Assembly (NCBI GenBank): GCA_951217055.1 | Contig: OX578285.1 | Coordinates: 55,368,024 to 55,432,023 of the forward strand | DNA: 64,000 bases | Origin: Gerris lacustris | Lineage: Eukaryota; Arthropoda; Insecta; Hemiptera; Gerridae | Direction: 5' to 3' | Shown here: positions 20,641 to 34,000 of the stretch, piece by piece | Layout of the letters: each line of letters begins with the position of its first letter | Numbering within the stretch: position 1 is the stretch's first letter | Notes under the pieces: generated by a model | Database searches by the model: none | What the model saw: the letters and a program-made list of their open reading frames with translations, nothing else | What the model was told of the DNA's origin: nothing | Made by a program: the position numbers and the translations under genes

Positions 20641-23600
20641 AGAGAATTAGAATTAATAAAACCATTCTGCAATGTGTACGTAATAAAATGGTATTTAATG
20701 TTTTTCAAACTTTCATCACAGCTAAACTTTGACTACTTTACTAAATTTAGTGTAATATATATTGAAGTTCACAATTAATAAAAAAAAAAACATGTCTAGA
20801 TAATATTGCATTATCTGAACTGTTTTTCCTCTTATTCTAGTGTACTCAGAAATTAAACTCCTCTCACCTATAAAAAAAAAGTATATAATAAAATAGACGA
20901 TACGTTTACTGTTTACTTGACATAATTTTAAACTGAAATTACCTGTGTTATGACTAACTCAAGTTTTCCACGTTAATATTTGGATAGCTTCATTTAACTC
21001 TATTCAAAGTGAAATAGGTCGAACTTCTATTCTCTTAATTTTATTACCAAAAATAAATGAATGTTCATTTTGTATCCGCAATAGAGTGTTAAGAGTTCTA
21101 GAGTATGTTATTGGCTAATAAGAAAAGAACTCTGTGTTTAAGAATAAAATAATCGTTCTTACCCCTAGAAAATAAGTGTGTTAAAATAATATAAAACCCA
21201 AAAAATTAATATTATACCTCATACAGGTACAAAATTATAGTATACATTATAATAAAGGTTGCTTATTAGTATCTGGCTATATTATGAACACTTACGGCAC
21301 TCTCCGAAAGTTATTAACTGAAGAAATAAAATGCAAACAAATCCAGCAATAAATAAATTATTTTTCAAACCCATGAATGTAAGCAATCAACATGATCCAC
21401 CTTATTGACCTAAAGATGAATGCAGTGTGTAAGTAAACATCGTTTTCAATTAACCCTCTATATGTAACATTAAATTTTAATCATATTTAGACAGAGCTAG
21501 AGTCAGGCCAAGAGAAGAGATAACTCTGAAAGTGTGGGAAAATCGAAGAAAATAAGCAGGGGAGCCGACAGCCAACGAAAGCTCCAGATGTTGACGTTAA
21601 GAATGTTGAACTAACTAGGTATACGAAAATTTCACTGGGGGAGGAACATGGCTTAACTTTAAATAACCTTAAGGTTTTAATTTTTCCCTGACATAGGTTG
21701 GTCAATCTAAGATCTCAGAGTTAACTCTCACATTGATCCAACTATAAGTTGTTAACCCTAGAATACTAACCATTTGTAAAAATTACGACGATCGTCAATT
21801 AAGAATGAGCTATCTTGGATCTGTAAAACACAGAATCCCCACTCTTCACCAGTTCTACATTCTTTTCATGCCTACAAGCTTGCCCGAAAATTCTTATTGT
21901 TATCTTTACGCTGTTTTTACTTTGAGCTACAACCTATTGCTCTGTTTGCGACGTAACCATTTGTGGAGAACATTCTCAAAAAAATTGTTTAAAGTGTTTA
22001 ATGCTATGCTATCATTAATAAATAAATAATAATAATAAAAAATTAAAAAGTAATAACAAAATGTTTGAATACAATCGCCAACAAGTTAAGCGCCAACAAA
22101 GTATCGTTAGTATTCTAGGGTTGATAACAGTGAAATATGATAAGTCCTTGCTGGATTTGCAGTTGATAAAAATTAAATCCTATGAACTTAAGAGGAAGGG
22201 AGGGGAGCTCAAAAACCTTAATTTAAACCCTAGGGCTTTTCAAAGCCATAAATCTATATTTAATGAAAACTAATCTATTAATAATAACATTTTTGACATC
22301 AATTCTTTAATTGTACCTTAACCAAAGAAATGTAATATTTCATTTGGTAGGCACAATTAAAATAAGTTAAACTGACATTAATACAATATTCAAAAAGATA
22401 AATATCTAGAAAAATAGTTATCTAATATATCGTTAAAGATAACTGTTGCAAAATACTTTTATAAATATATTTTTCCACACATAAAAAGGTAAAATTTGAT
22501 CAAATTAACGTTATACAACATTATCTCCATATCCTGTTTATTTCTACAAAAAAAAGTTATGAACTTTTATGTTGTGTACAAAACATTTTTCTTTTTCTCA
22601 GCCATTATCAGAAATATGAAAATGTTTATGAAACGTGAACACTTGACCACCCCAGAAAAAGCAATTAATATAAATACAATTATTATTATTATTAGAAATA
22701 AAAAGGACATTTTCACATCGATTCCGTCAAAAGATAGAAGGAAGAAGAAAACAAAAAAAGTGATTAGATCTTCTTTAAAGAGGCTTTAGGCAATCCGTTG
22801 ATGAAACTTAACACTTGATTATCCCATAAAACCAAGCATAAAAATTATTATTAGGAATATTAGGGCATTGAGTAAGGATGAAGAAAAACAAAACTAAATA
22901 AAAAAGTGATTTTATCTTTAATAACAAATATAAAGAATTTAGGCAATCCATTAGACATCTCAAAATTGAAAGTGATGGACATGGTAAATACAAAAAAAAA
23001 AAAAATAAAAATAAAAATCTTAAATAAAAATTAAAAACAAAAAAATAACTTCACTCTTCCGTTGAAACTGTCATTCTCAAAGACATGCCTATTAAAACCA
23101 TTAAAAATGGAGACAATTAAATATTCGAAAGTAATCATACGTCTAATTAATACCATAAACTTAAAAATAGGAACAATTAATGTTTACAATATAATGTAGA
23201 TTCGCAAAATAACATTTATCAGTTGAAATTAATAAAGTAAGTTTTAAATTGTAAAAAATAAATTTATTTTAAAAACTAGACTTAATCTCTACAGGAGTGA
23301 AGCCCATGAAACATAAATTAGGCAAATTATTTGGGCAAAAGTAAGGAAGAAATCAATGTGAACACGTGTATACTTGTATACTACAGACAAGAATAATATC
23401 ATTACACAACTAGATAACACATAAAAATAAAAAATAAATCTATAGAATAATTATTTTACATAATTACCATATTTGATGACATATAAAGACACATAAGATG
23501 TACAATTTTTACTCTGAGTTTGTATATTTGCTTCTTTTTTTTTTAAACAATTTTGGATATAGCTGGTAGCTTATAGAGACCTGACCCCATTATTTTTTAA

Positions 23601-24284
23601 ATTTATATTTTAAAATATAGAATCAGAGGAATTGGTGCAGTGAGAGGAGAGATTAATTGATAAAAGGGGTCAAATATTGCCAAAAAAAAAAAAAAATTAA
23701 ATAAAAAAAATAGGGAGACAAACAGTTCTAACAATGCTTTTTCTTTAAGTATCTGAAACTTAAAAAAGGTATCTCATACAGCATTACGAGGCTTACATTT
23801 TTAATATAAAAAAACTGGTTATTTAAATATACATATTTTTCAAGTTGGTCAAATACACAATTAAATACGGTAATGGGACAATATGAATAAAGGAAGCATT
23901 TCCGTTGCTAGTAACAGCCGGATAATGTTCGATCTTATAAAAAAACATCAATTTCAATAAAATTATATTATTTTATTAAGTCTATACTAACAAAACATGC
24001 ACAAACTAACTAGATGATAAGATGCACTAATGTATAAGGTGAACTAATGTAAACATTCCTCGCTACAATCTTCAAAATATTTGATATAATATGAGGCTAC
24101 CACATTATATTTACATAAAAGCTTTTGTTATATTATTATTTATTTTTATCATTATTGTAATCTTTTTATCTCCAATAAAACATTTATTTAAACTCGTCCG
24201 TCCTATAAGGCAAAAGCCATTGGAAGAGTGACATTATATATTGAATGATATAAACAGTATTGTAAAAAAAAAAAAAAATTATAA

Positions 24285-24335
<51 letters not shown>

Positions 24336-25008
24336 AAGTTCTTATAAATTAATAAATCAATATTAGACATACTTTTTCATAATAGGTATAAGTAAATAAA
24401 ATAAAAAATATGAATTATAGTTAAAGAGAATGAAAGAAAAATTAATAATAATAATCCTTTACTTATTTTCTTTAATAACAATAACTAATAAACTAATTCA
24501 CTAAATTCATTTATAAAATAAAAAAGCTTTAATTACAAAAAAAAAAAAAAAAAAAATATTAAAAAATAAAATAAAATAATATATATTTATAATTATCAAA
24601 AAGTTGCTAAATAGCAATATAAATAAATAAATAAAAGCACTGACTTAACAAAATATAAATAAACCTATATAGATACAGGAATTTCAATTAAATAAATATA
24701 GAAGAATCACATTCTGTATAAAATTATAGATTTTTAGAAAAATATCCATTTGTAATCAATGGAAGCTAAATATTTTAATATCATTAGGAAATTTGATACA
24801 AAAGGTAAAAAAATGCCAACTCTGTCACTCCTAAATCTCTTTATAAATTGACAGTTCCGATGTTTAACTATAGCAATTTAATTAACAACTCATAAATCAT
24901 TTTTTAATTGATCAACTAAATGGCCCAGAGACCAAAATCAGTCTTGTCTTTTAATCTTATTATAGTAGATCTTTGTTAGACCATCAGCAATCACAGCAAC
25001 AAAACACT
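20641..25008. other. AT-rich intergenic DNA; probable 3' UTR of the kinectin-like gene at its right end
   Basis: No gene supported. It holds a worn MITE near 21535-21722 (relative of 9914-10102), many A/T homopolymers, an imperfect hairpin near 22311-22365, and an (AT)n microsatellite. The right part should contain the 3' UTR of the - strand gene. AATAAA-type signals on - occur near 24138-24190, but the true site is not clear. Confidence 0.5.
24289..24332 (+). repeat. (AT)n microsatellite
   Basis: Perfect AT dinucleotide run of about 44 bp. Confidence 0.95.
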
Positions 25009-25026
25009 TCAATCATCAACTTCAAT
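25009..25026 (-). CDS. RRBP1-like: Kinectin-like gene, terminal coding exon 15
   Basis: Six codons, IEVDD and TGA, directly after the acceptor CTAATTAATTTCAG. It keeps the phase of exon 14 and ends the frame in an acidic tail. The alternative is read-through of exon 14 into its intron, which would add VLSFLIITYK and stop. The acceptor and the short acidic end make exon 15 the better choice, with moderate certainty. Confidence 0.6.
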   Translation of the reverse strand: MEVDD

Positions 25027-28000
25027 CTGAAATTAATTAGATACATCGATAATGAAAACAAATTTGATGAAGGATTTTTATAAAATAATATATATAAATA
25101 TACTGTAATGAGTGAATATAATTAATTAAAATAGTATTAAGCTATTTCAGTGGACAGTAGCATAATAAGACAATCAGCGTTTAACCTTTTAAGGAGTTTA
25201 TTATACAGGGTGGTTCAAAAGTCTCCCCCCCCCCCCTCTCAACTTTTGAACGGTTTGAGATAAATGAATGAAACTTGGGGGATCTCTACCATGCAAAGGA
25301 AAGTTTGTTTTCATGCAATCGCCTGCTAGGGGCAACCACCCAATTTGCCCCCAGGCCACCCAACTTCAAAATTTCAAATTGGAATGTATATTTTTGATAG
25401 CATATTTGGATTCTATGGTGAAAAATAATAAACTTTTACTAGAAACTAATTTTTCTATCTCCAATATTTTGCCCCCCACAGGGGGGCAAAGATAGCAAAA
25501 TAACCCTTCCGAAGGAGTAAAAAAAATAACACTTAGATCGTTATAAAATCTAAACGGTTAGAAATAAAGTAATGAAACTTGGGGGATCTGTACCATGTTA
25601 AGGGAAGTGTCCACTCATTCATCCACTCCCGTACTAGGGGCAACCTTAATTTTGCCCCCAGGCACTGAAATTTACAATTTTAACCACTTTGCCTCTCTAT
25701 AGGGGGCAAAATATTGGAGATAGAAAAAAAAGTTTGAAGTAAAATATTTTTATTTCTTGCCGTAGAATCTAAATCTGTTATCAAAAATATACACTCTAGG
25801 TTAAAATTTTGAGGTTAGGTGGCCTGGGGGCAAAATGGGTGGTTGCCCCTACTGGGCGAGTCATGAAAACAAACTTTCTTTTACATGGTAGGGATCCCCT
25901 AAGTTTCATTAATTTATCTCTAACCGTTTAGATTTTACAGCGTATTATCGAAAGGGTTATTTTGCTATCTTTGTCCCCCTATAGGGGGCAAAATATTGGA
26001 AATAGAAAAAAAGTTTCAAGTAAAAGTTTATTATTTTTCACCTTAGAATCCAAATATTGTATCAAAAATATACACACCAATTTGAAATTTTGAAGTTGGG
26101 TGGCCTGGGGGCAAAGTGGGTGGTTGCCCCTAGTAGGCGATTGCATGAAAACAAACTTCCATTTGCATGGTAGAGATCCCCCAAGTTTCATTAATTTATC
26201 TCAAACCGTTCAAAAGTTAAGAGGGGGGGGGGGGGACTTTTGGACCACCCTGTACAATGTAAGTACAGTAGAGCGTCGATTATCCGAACGTCAGTTATCC
26301 GAACGTTCAATTATCCGAACTGGCTTCATGAAAAATCAAAAGCCACCGCAAAATTAATTCTTAGAAAAGCGGTGTTAGCTGTATAAAGGGATACCAGATT
26401 TCGATGAATTCAATTTGACGGGACCGACATTAACATTTTTGTTTTCTAAGAACTAACTTTTGTTTGTCTATATCATTTCTAGAATCATTTGCAGCAATTT
26501 TCCACTTACTACCTTTCCATTCTGTTGGTCAGTTATGTCACAACTCTTAGTTTCAAATCATTCATTGTGAGGTATACATTGAATTGGTCAGATATTTTAA
26601 GTAAAACTTACAACATGACGACAAAAAGGAAACGAGTAGTGCTTTCAATTAAAGGTTTAAATGGAAATTATTACATGGCTGTAGAAAGGTGAAATGGGTC
26701 GGTATTTGCTATCAAATTCGGTGTTGGGCAATCAACGATTACGGGAATAAAAAATATTCTGACTCAATCACTAGGTATGCACTTAATCTTGACAGTAAGG
26801 AGGGCAGTTTAAAACATAAAACTATCAACAAAAAAAAAATCGAAATCCGAATTATTGAAAGATACTGCATTCACTTGGTTTATACAAAAACCAATATTGT
26901 GTGAAAAAGCAGTGGAATTAAACATGAAGCTTGGTGGTGACTTTATTCATCCCCAGTTCTGGGTGGCTAAAACATTTCAAATTACATGAGATTCGGCAAA
27001 TCGAGTTTCATGCTGAAAAATTAAGCAGATGAGTATTGCAACTTTCTTTATGCCAAATTAATCTTAGTTGATACAACATTTTTTTTCACTATGTACTAGA
27101 TATATAAAACTAAGCTGCTTTTTGCTTGCGTGGTTGGTTATTTTTACATCTTCCCTTTTAATTTTTTAATTTTTTTTAGTGAATTCTGATTATCCGAATT
27201 TTTGATTATCCGAACCATCCCAAAATACATTAGTTCAGATAATCGACGCTCTACTACAATATTTTGCAATTTAAGCCCTGAGCAAGGCTTAAGTCTCCTT
27301 AAGAGATTACAAACATAAAATATGTAATGGCTGACACGAGAGATTAGCATAACGCTCCACCAAGATGTATTAAATGAATAATTAACATTGGTAACCGGAT
27401 GGACAGCATTTTAGCAGGTAACCCATTTATATATAATTTATTGTCATAATTGGGTGTCAAACCTACCCTTTCCCTATTACACGATAATAAATTTTAAATT
27501 CTCCAGTCTCATCAAAAACTGTCTTAAAATATACAAAAAAAAAAAAATTATTCACTTTTTTAAAACTGCCTAATATATAACAAATGCTTTTAGAGTTTAA
27601 ACTGGTGTACTGTAAATAATAGTTACTGTTACTTGTAAGTAATTATTAAAAATGAAAGTACCTGGGGATGCGAGCCAGCTTTTTGGTTTTTGTTAGCAGA
27701 AGCAATTTTCAGTTCCAAGTTCAGTAGCATTTGCTCCTGGAAAAAATACAAAATAATAAAAATATAAATAAATATTTATGAATGTCGATTTCATACACAA
27801 AGTAAGTCAGGAATTAAAGTATAACTTTTTTCTTTTTTTTTTTTTAAAAAAAAAGATTATGATATCCTCGATAAATAAACTACTACTTCAAGAAGTAATT
27901 AACAAAAATTATCAGGAATATAAATCAAAATATCCCTTAACAATTTGTTACAAAAATGATCGTGATCTTACCAAATCGTTAATAACAGATCTGTAATGAG

Positions 28001-31000
28001 TATTTAAACTTTGAAGTTTAGCATTTTGAGCTAACAACTGATCAGTTTTTGGTTCATTGTGAATAACGTTGATTAACTCTTCGACTTTGTCAACCCATAC
28101 ATTAATATCCTGCAAAAAAGATTTATAAATATAAGTAATTAAAATTCTGGAACACAACACACATCACTTACAATACATGCTATACATAGAATACAAAATG
28201 TCTTATTATTTAAGACAAAGTAATAGAAGTAATCACAAATATTAAATTATAATCATTGATTAGATTTTTAAAGAAACAGTCTACATTACTTCACTATCTG
28301 ATACTATGCCAAATGGCCTTGTTGCTACTGGCAATCTGATATTTTATGTAAAAGTATAAAAAAAGAAGATACTGTCAAATCTCGCATACAATATGGATAT
28401 TGTAAAATGTTTACCTCTTAATTTTTTTAAACAAGGGGTGCAAATTATACGAGTGAAAACAATTTCCTACTGATTTTTCCAACTTGACTATTTGCCATTA
28501 TAGGTAGATAATTGAAAAATAACCATAATACCACTTCTTGCAACACTACATGTATGCATACAAGAAAATAGGAATGTACAGTAGAGTCTCACTAATCTGA
28601 GTTGGATGGGAATAATACCACTTCTTGAAACACTACATGTATGCATGTAAGAAAATAGGAACGTACAGTAGAGTCACTAATCTGAGTTGGATGGGAATAA
28701 TACCACTTCTTGCAACACTACATGTATGCATGTAAGAAAATAGGAACGTACAGTAGAGTCTCACTAATCTGAGTTGGATGGGAATAATACCACTTCTTGT
28801 AACACTACATGTATGCATGTAAGAAAATAGGAACGTACAGTAGAGTCTAGCTAATCTGAGTTGGATGGGAATAATACCACTTCTTGCAACACTACATGTA
28901 TGCATGTAAGAAAATAGGAACGTACAGTAGAGTCTCGCTAATCCGAGTTGGATGGGACCGGCACTAACTCGGATTACCAATAAACTGGGATTATTGGAAA
29001 TTTACAAAAAAAATGTGAATTTAGAATTCTAATTTTTAACTATTTATTGAAAAATAATATGTACTTACAATCATATTTTATTTTCATTAGGTTTTCAAAT
29101 AATTTCATCCTAATCTGTTTCCAATCGCCCACTGTTACACTCTTAATTCATGAGAAATAGTTTTCAGTGACACACCTTTATCTCTACGCAACAAGGCATC
29201 TATTTTCACAGCTAAAGGAAGATTGGTATGTTTTCGTTTACTCGTTTTAAAAATGTTTCAAGATTCTATCGGTTTAAGATCTTACTTAAAACTGAAGAAG
29301 AAGAAATAAATGAATAGGCTTCCCTGAATTTGAATGTAAACACAGCTGATCAGACAGGAAAGAAATTCCATGAAATCATACGGATCCATCTCTACTAACA
29401 CTGTCCTGTCTTAATTGTGTTTAATTCAGGGAAGCCTTCTTCTTTCTATGAACTCTCTTTTGACTCAGATTATTGGAAACTCGGATTATCAGAGCTCAGA
29501 CTATCAAGACTCTACTGTAAATGTTTCTTTTAACAAAAGAAACATACAAAATATTGTAATCACATGTATTACTATATTCCTCTTAAAGGTAGGAGTATTT
29601 TAAAGAGAATGTTCTTTAAATTTTTATAAGAATATTAGGTTGGTACCGATGCTAGTTCCTAAATTATTTACTGCTACTGTTTCCAGTTTTTATTTGAGTT
29701 ACTATTCATGTTGTGTTTTAGACAATAACTGTTATTATAAATTTGTTTTTGTGTTTATACCTGCATTATTTAAATAGTGCTTTTGTTACCAAGAGTAAAA
29801 TGAGTCCAAGAAGGTGTTCTAGTGCCCCTGAAAAACTAATAAATTCCTACTAAATCTAAATAAAATTATGATATTTAATCCTCTTAAAATAACAATTTTT
29901 TTTTTAAAAAGTGGAATCTTTTACACAAAGCACACAATCATAAAGTTATCCCTGAATTTCAAGTGAGTATTACATGCGAGATTTATATACATCGTATATG
30001 CGAGATTGATATATATCGTATTATATGCGAGATTTTATGGTAATATAGATTATTATTACAAAAGGTTTAAGAAACCCCTGCTTCAGTTTTATCTATTAAC
30101 CCTTCGTGGCACGGCTTAAGTGGACAAACAATGAGGCACGGGCGGCGCACTTTATGTGCCAATGCATTTTTTCAAACCATAAATAGGTCAAATCCAGATT
30201 ATTTAGATTGCATTTTGGAAATTTTGAGCTAAAAAGTCAATTAATAAATTACATATTTATTTCTCAATGATATCTTTAATTATAAAAATAGAAATTACTA
30301 TAAAAAATCAGTAATTACTCCTTCAGCGTTCTGACTTAGTGTCGGGCTTTCAACCTTAATTAATTATTATTAGTTGTCAAAATCCTAAGATAACTCCTCA
30401 CAACCATTATCCTAATCCGACATCTTATGAAAAACAGAAAAATATTGATCGGAAGGCATAATGTCTCTATACCAGACATGGTGGCAAGGGTGCCAAGACA
30501 AATAAACACAGCAGAACGTGAAGCAATAATCAAAGCAGACTGTTTCATCTGTTTTAAGGGTCTCTAGTGGTAGGGTAAAGTGAGGTTTTATTATTCTCGT
30601 ATCGTGAATCTGTGTTTTATAGAAACTTTTTTAATCGTGGCGCACTCAATGTGCCAGCCCGTGTCTCTAAGGGTTAAAAATGATTACAAGTGATTTTCCA
30701 AATGTAAAAAAGACTATTACCTCAACACTTGAAATATCACCGAAATTTGTAGTCAATATGAAAGGCTCCATCACATGGCTGATACGAGCTTTTATATTTT
30801 TAATAACAGCATCATAAATAGTCTAAAAATAAATAATTATTGTTAATAACACTAAAGAAAAAAAACAAAACAATTTTTATCATTAATAATAAGTCAGATG
30901 AGATAGTGCACCATTTGGTAACAGTTATAAATTAAAGCAATATCAAGAAAGATACTTCCCTAGGGATGTACCCAAAACATCTTAAGAAATTTAGTACACA

Positions 31001-34000
31001 ATTTTAACTTACACATTTATAAAATAGAATAGAATATCCCCCCCCCCCCACATCTATTATAATTAATAATATTTTAGAAATAAATGAAGCTTTTAAAAGG
31101 TACATGTTTTAGAAAAATAGTTCAATTAAGTAGTGATCCACGCTTTCGGGTGTGAATAAAAATAACAGTTTATTACATGTTACTCTGAGACCTTTCGACC
31201 CTAAATGGTTGAATATGTACTAAGAAATGTAAATTTTAAGTTCATTTTTTTTTTTTTTTTTATTGTTATGCTTGTTTTATAATTATAGTTAGAACTATGC
31301 AATTTAGTCAATTTTATTTCTAATTAATGATTGTTTATATAAGAACTTTTAATATTGACGCTCTCTTTTCAAGAAAGATTTATTTACTCTTTACTTATCC
31401 CACATATAGGGTAAATGTCTGCACTGTTTTAAAAATGGGAACACTCATTCTTGACGTTGAGGCTTTGCTCCTGTAAGTTTATCTTGATTTCGTTTGTACT
31501 GTTGCCAAGAAACATGAGGTAAGTTTATTATTTTATGTTTCAATCTAACTTATATAGAATTTTGGCAGTTTATTATTAATTATTATAAATCAATATTCGT
31601 ATTTTTTATAAAGTTGTACCAAAATGGTGCTAAAGTAGTGTAGAAATATACACTTGTTTTACCTTCGATAGGTTACTATATTTATATGATTTGACAAAAT
31701 GGGGCAAAGATTGGCGCACTGAATGGGGCAAATGTCCTAATGTGGACTCTTTTCCCATTTAAAAAGTTTAATCTAAAGATTAATTTATTTTAGTTACTTC
31801 TGGTAAAAAAACTAGTTTTTAATTTTCAGAGTGTACAAGAGAAAGATCATTTGCGCCCTTTAACCCAGCTGATCCTGGATGAAAAGAAAGGATTAATTAA
31901 AAGGGGTTTCTCCATCTACGATATATTATATTGTACCTAATATATTTTCTTTATTGTTCAATATACATGTTCTTTTATGAAGTATTTAACTTTCTTGAAT
32001 TATTAATTAATTAATACCAAATGGGATAAAGGTGCCGCGGTAAGGACGTTTGCCCCATTTCTTGGGAAGTCCGGAAGAACAAGACCACAAATCATAATTT
32101 TGGTAAAATGGTGGCCAAAAAATGTTGAGAAATTTTTTGGAGTAATGAGAGATGGGGGATTGTTAGATGGATTGTTGGCCAAAATTCACAGGTCATTTAG
32201 AATTTATTAAGAGGAAGCAAATGCTCAAAATTAGCCCCAAACCAAAAAGTGCGGATCTTTGCCCCCACCTACCCTATACAACGTTAAACATCATTAATTT
32301 ATTAAACTGACTGAAGATGACATTTTAGGATTGAAAGGTCTCAGAGTAACATGTAATTAACTGTTATTTTATTTAATACCTAAAACGACTATCACTACTC
32401 AACTTATCACACTATAACAAGGTTTCTTAAACTTCAAGTTTATCAATTTTAAAAAATAGTTCAATAAATATTTACATCTACATTTATTAAGGGCAGTAAA
32501 TTTTGTAGTTTAAGCCAATTAAGGCCTCAATCACTAAAAAAAAGAAATTTATATGTATAAATACACACATACTATATATATATATATTAAGGAAGGTTAG
32601 TTTTAAACAAAAAGGACACAAATAATAATAAATAAAAAAGGCAATCATAGTACTAAAAGCATTGTGGTGAAAACTTACAGGTTGATTTTTAAGCTTTAAA
32701 GACATCTCTTGTAGTGAAGCTTCAGCTTTTTCTAATGCTTCTACCACTTTCCAGTTTTTACTACGCAGTTCCTACAATATTTAGGGTAAATTAGAATGTT
32801 AGTAATCGTAAACCACAAACCTTCAAAAAAGTCACTCGTAAATAAAAGGTTAGTAAGTAGAATTATAAAGGATAAATATTTTTGGAAATAAAAACATAAT
32901 ACTTCATGCAGATTAAAAAAAAAAAAGAAGAAAAGTATCTAACAGAAAAATAATTTTTAAAAAAAACTTACATTATTCCTATGTTTGTGACTGTCAACTT
33001 CCTTAGTCAAATTACTAATGGTATCAGCTTTTTCTGCCAATTGTAAACAAAGAGTGTTTTTCGAATTCTTTTCTTCGTTTAGTTCAGACGAAGTTATAGC
33101 GGCAGAAGCTTTCAAAGATGTAAGTTCCGCATTTAAAGTGTCGATGGTAGTCTGTTTCTTATTCGAGTCATTTTTAAAAGCAATCATCTCAGTTTTAAGT
33201 TTTTCAATTGAAGCTTCTTTCTGGTTCAACTCTGTAGATATTTCATTTAAAACTTGGTTCTTTTCATCTAGCCTAGAATAAAATGTAAAAAATCATTACT
33301 AGTACTCAAAGGTGAAAAAAAAAAAATTGTTAAGAGTAATTGCGATTGCATAAATTTTGTCTGATTAAAAAAAAAACCTTTTTATTATAATTTGTATGTA
33401 TGACATAAAAGTATACAGAAAAAAAAGGGGTGAGAGATATATAACTTACAATGCCTGGCATTCAGAGTGATCATCGTTGTGGAACCCGATATTACCATTT
33501 TTCTTATTTTCTTCCAAATTGTGTTCCAATGTATCAGCCATTTTTTGGTATTGTCTAGCTTCGTGGTTTGCTTTTGCTACCTATCATTGATAAAAAATAA
33601 AACGATAAAAATCATTAATAAAATAGAGTCAGAGGAAAAAAATAAAAGTTTATAGAACAATTAAAAAAAAACATATCACCTCCATTTTCAATTTTTCACA
33701 TTCTGCTTGCAGTTCGTGTTTTTCAAGTTCCATGGCTTCGATCATAATGTTAAACTCATTATTCTCAGATCTAGATTCTTCAAGTTGCTTGGCCAAGTTA
33801 AGAATCTGGAATTTTATTCGACAATTAATAAATATGACTGAATGACAAAAATATTTATAAGGCAGCACTTTCATGTAACTATTTGTGATAAGTAATTGGA
33901 ACTGCTAGATTATTAAGTCTGATATACAGGGTGGTCCAAAAGTCTCCCCCCCCCCTTAACTTTTGAACGGTTTGAGATAAATTAATGAAACTTGTGGGAT

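Noticed and set aside
21805..22273. Two + frames of 74 and 70 codons
   Set aside because: No domain, no splice signals or conservation visible; within chance for AT-rich DNA.
22311..22365. Hairpin suggestive of a miRNA precursor
   Set aside because: Several bulges and AT-only pairing; common by chance here.
28633..28980. Open frame with a 29-residue repeat on the - strand
   Set aside because: Caused by the 87-bp tandem repeat of a transposon end.
33018..33281. 87-codon + strand frame
   Set aside because: Shadow of kinectin exon 10.
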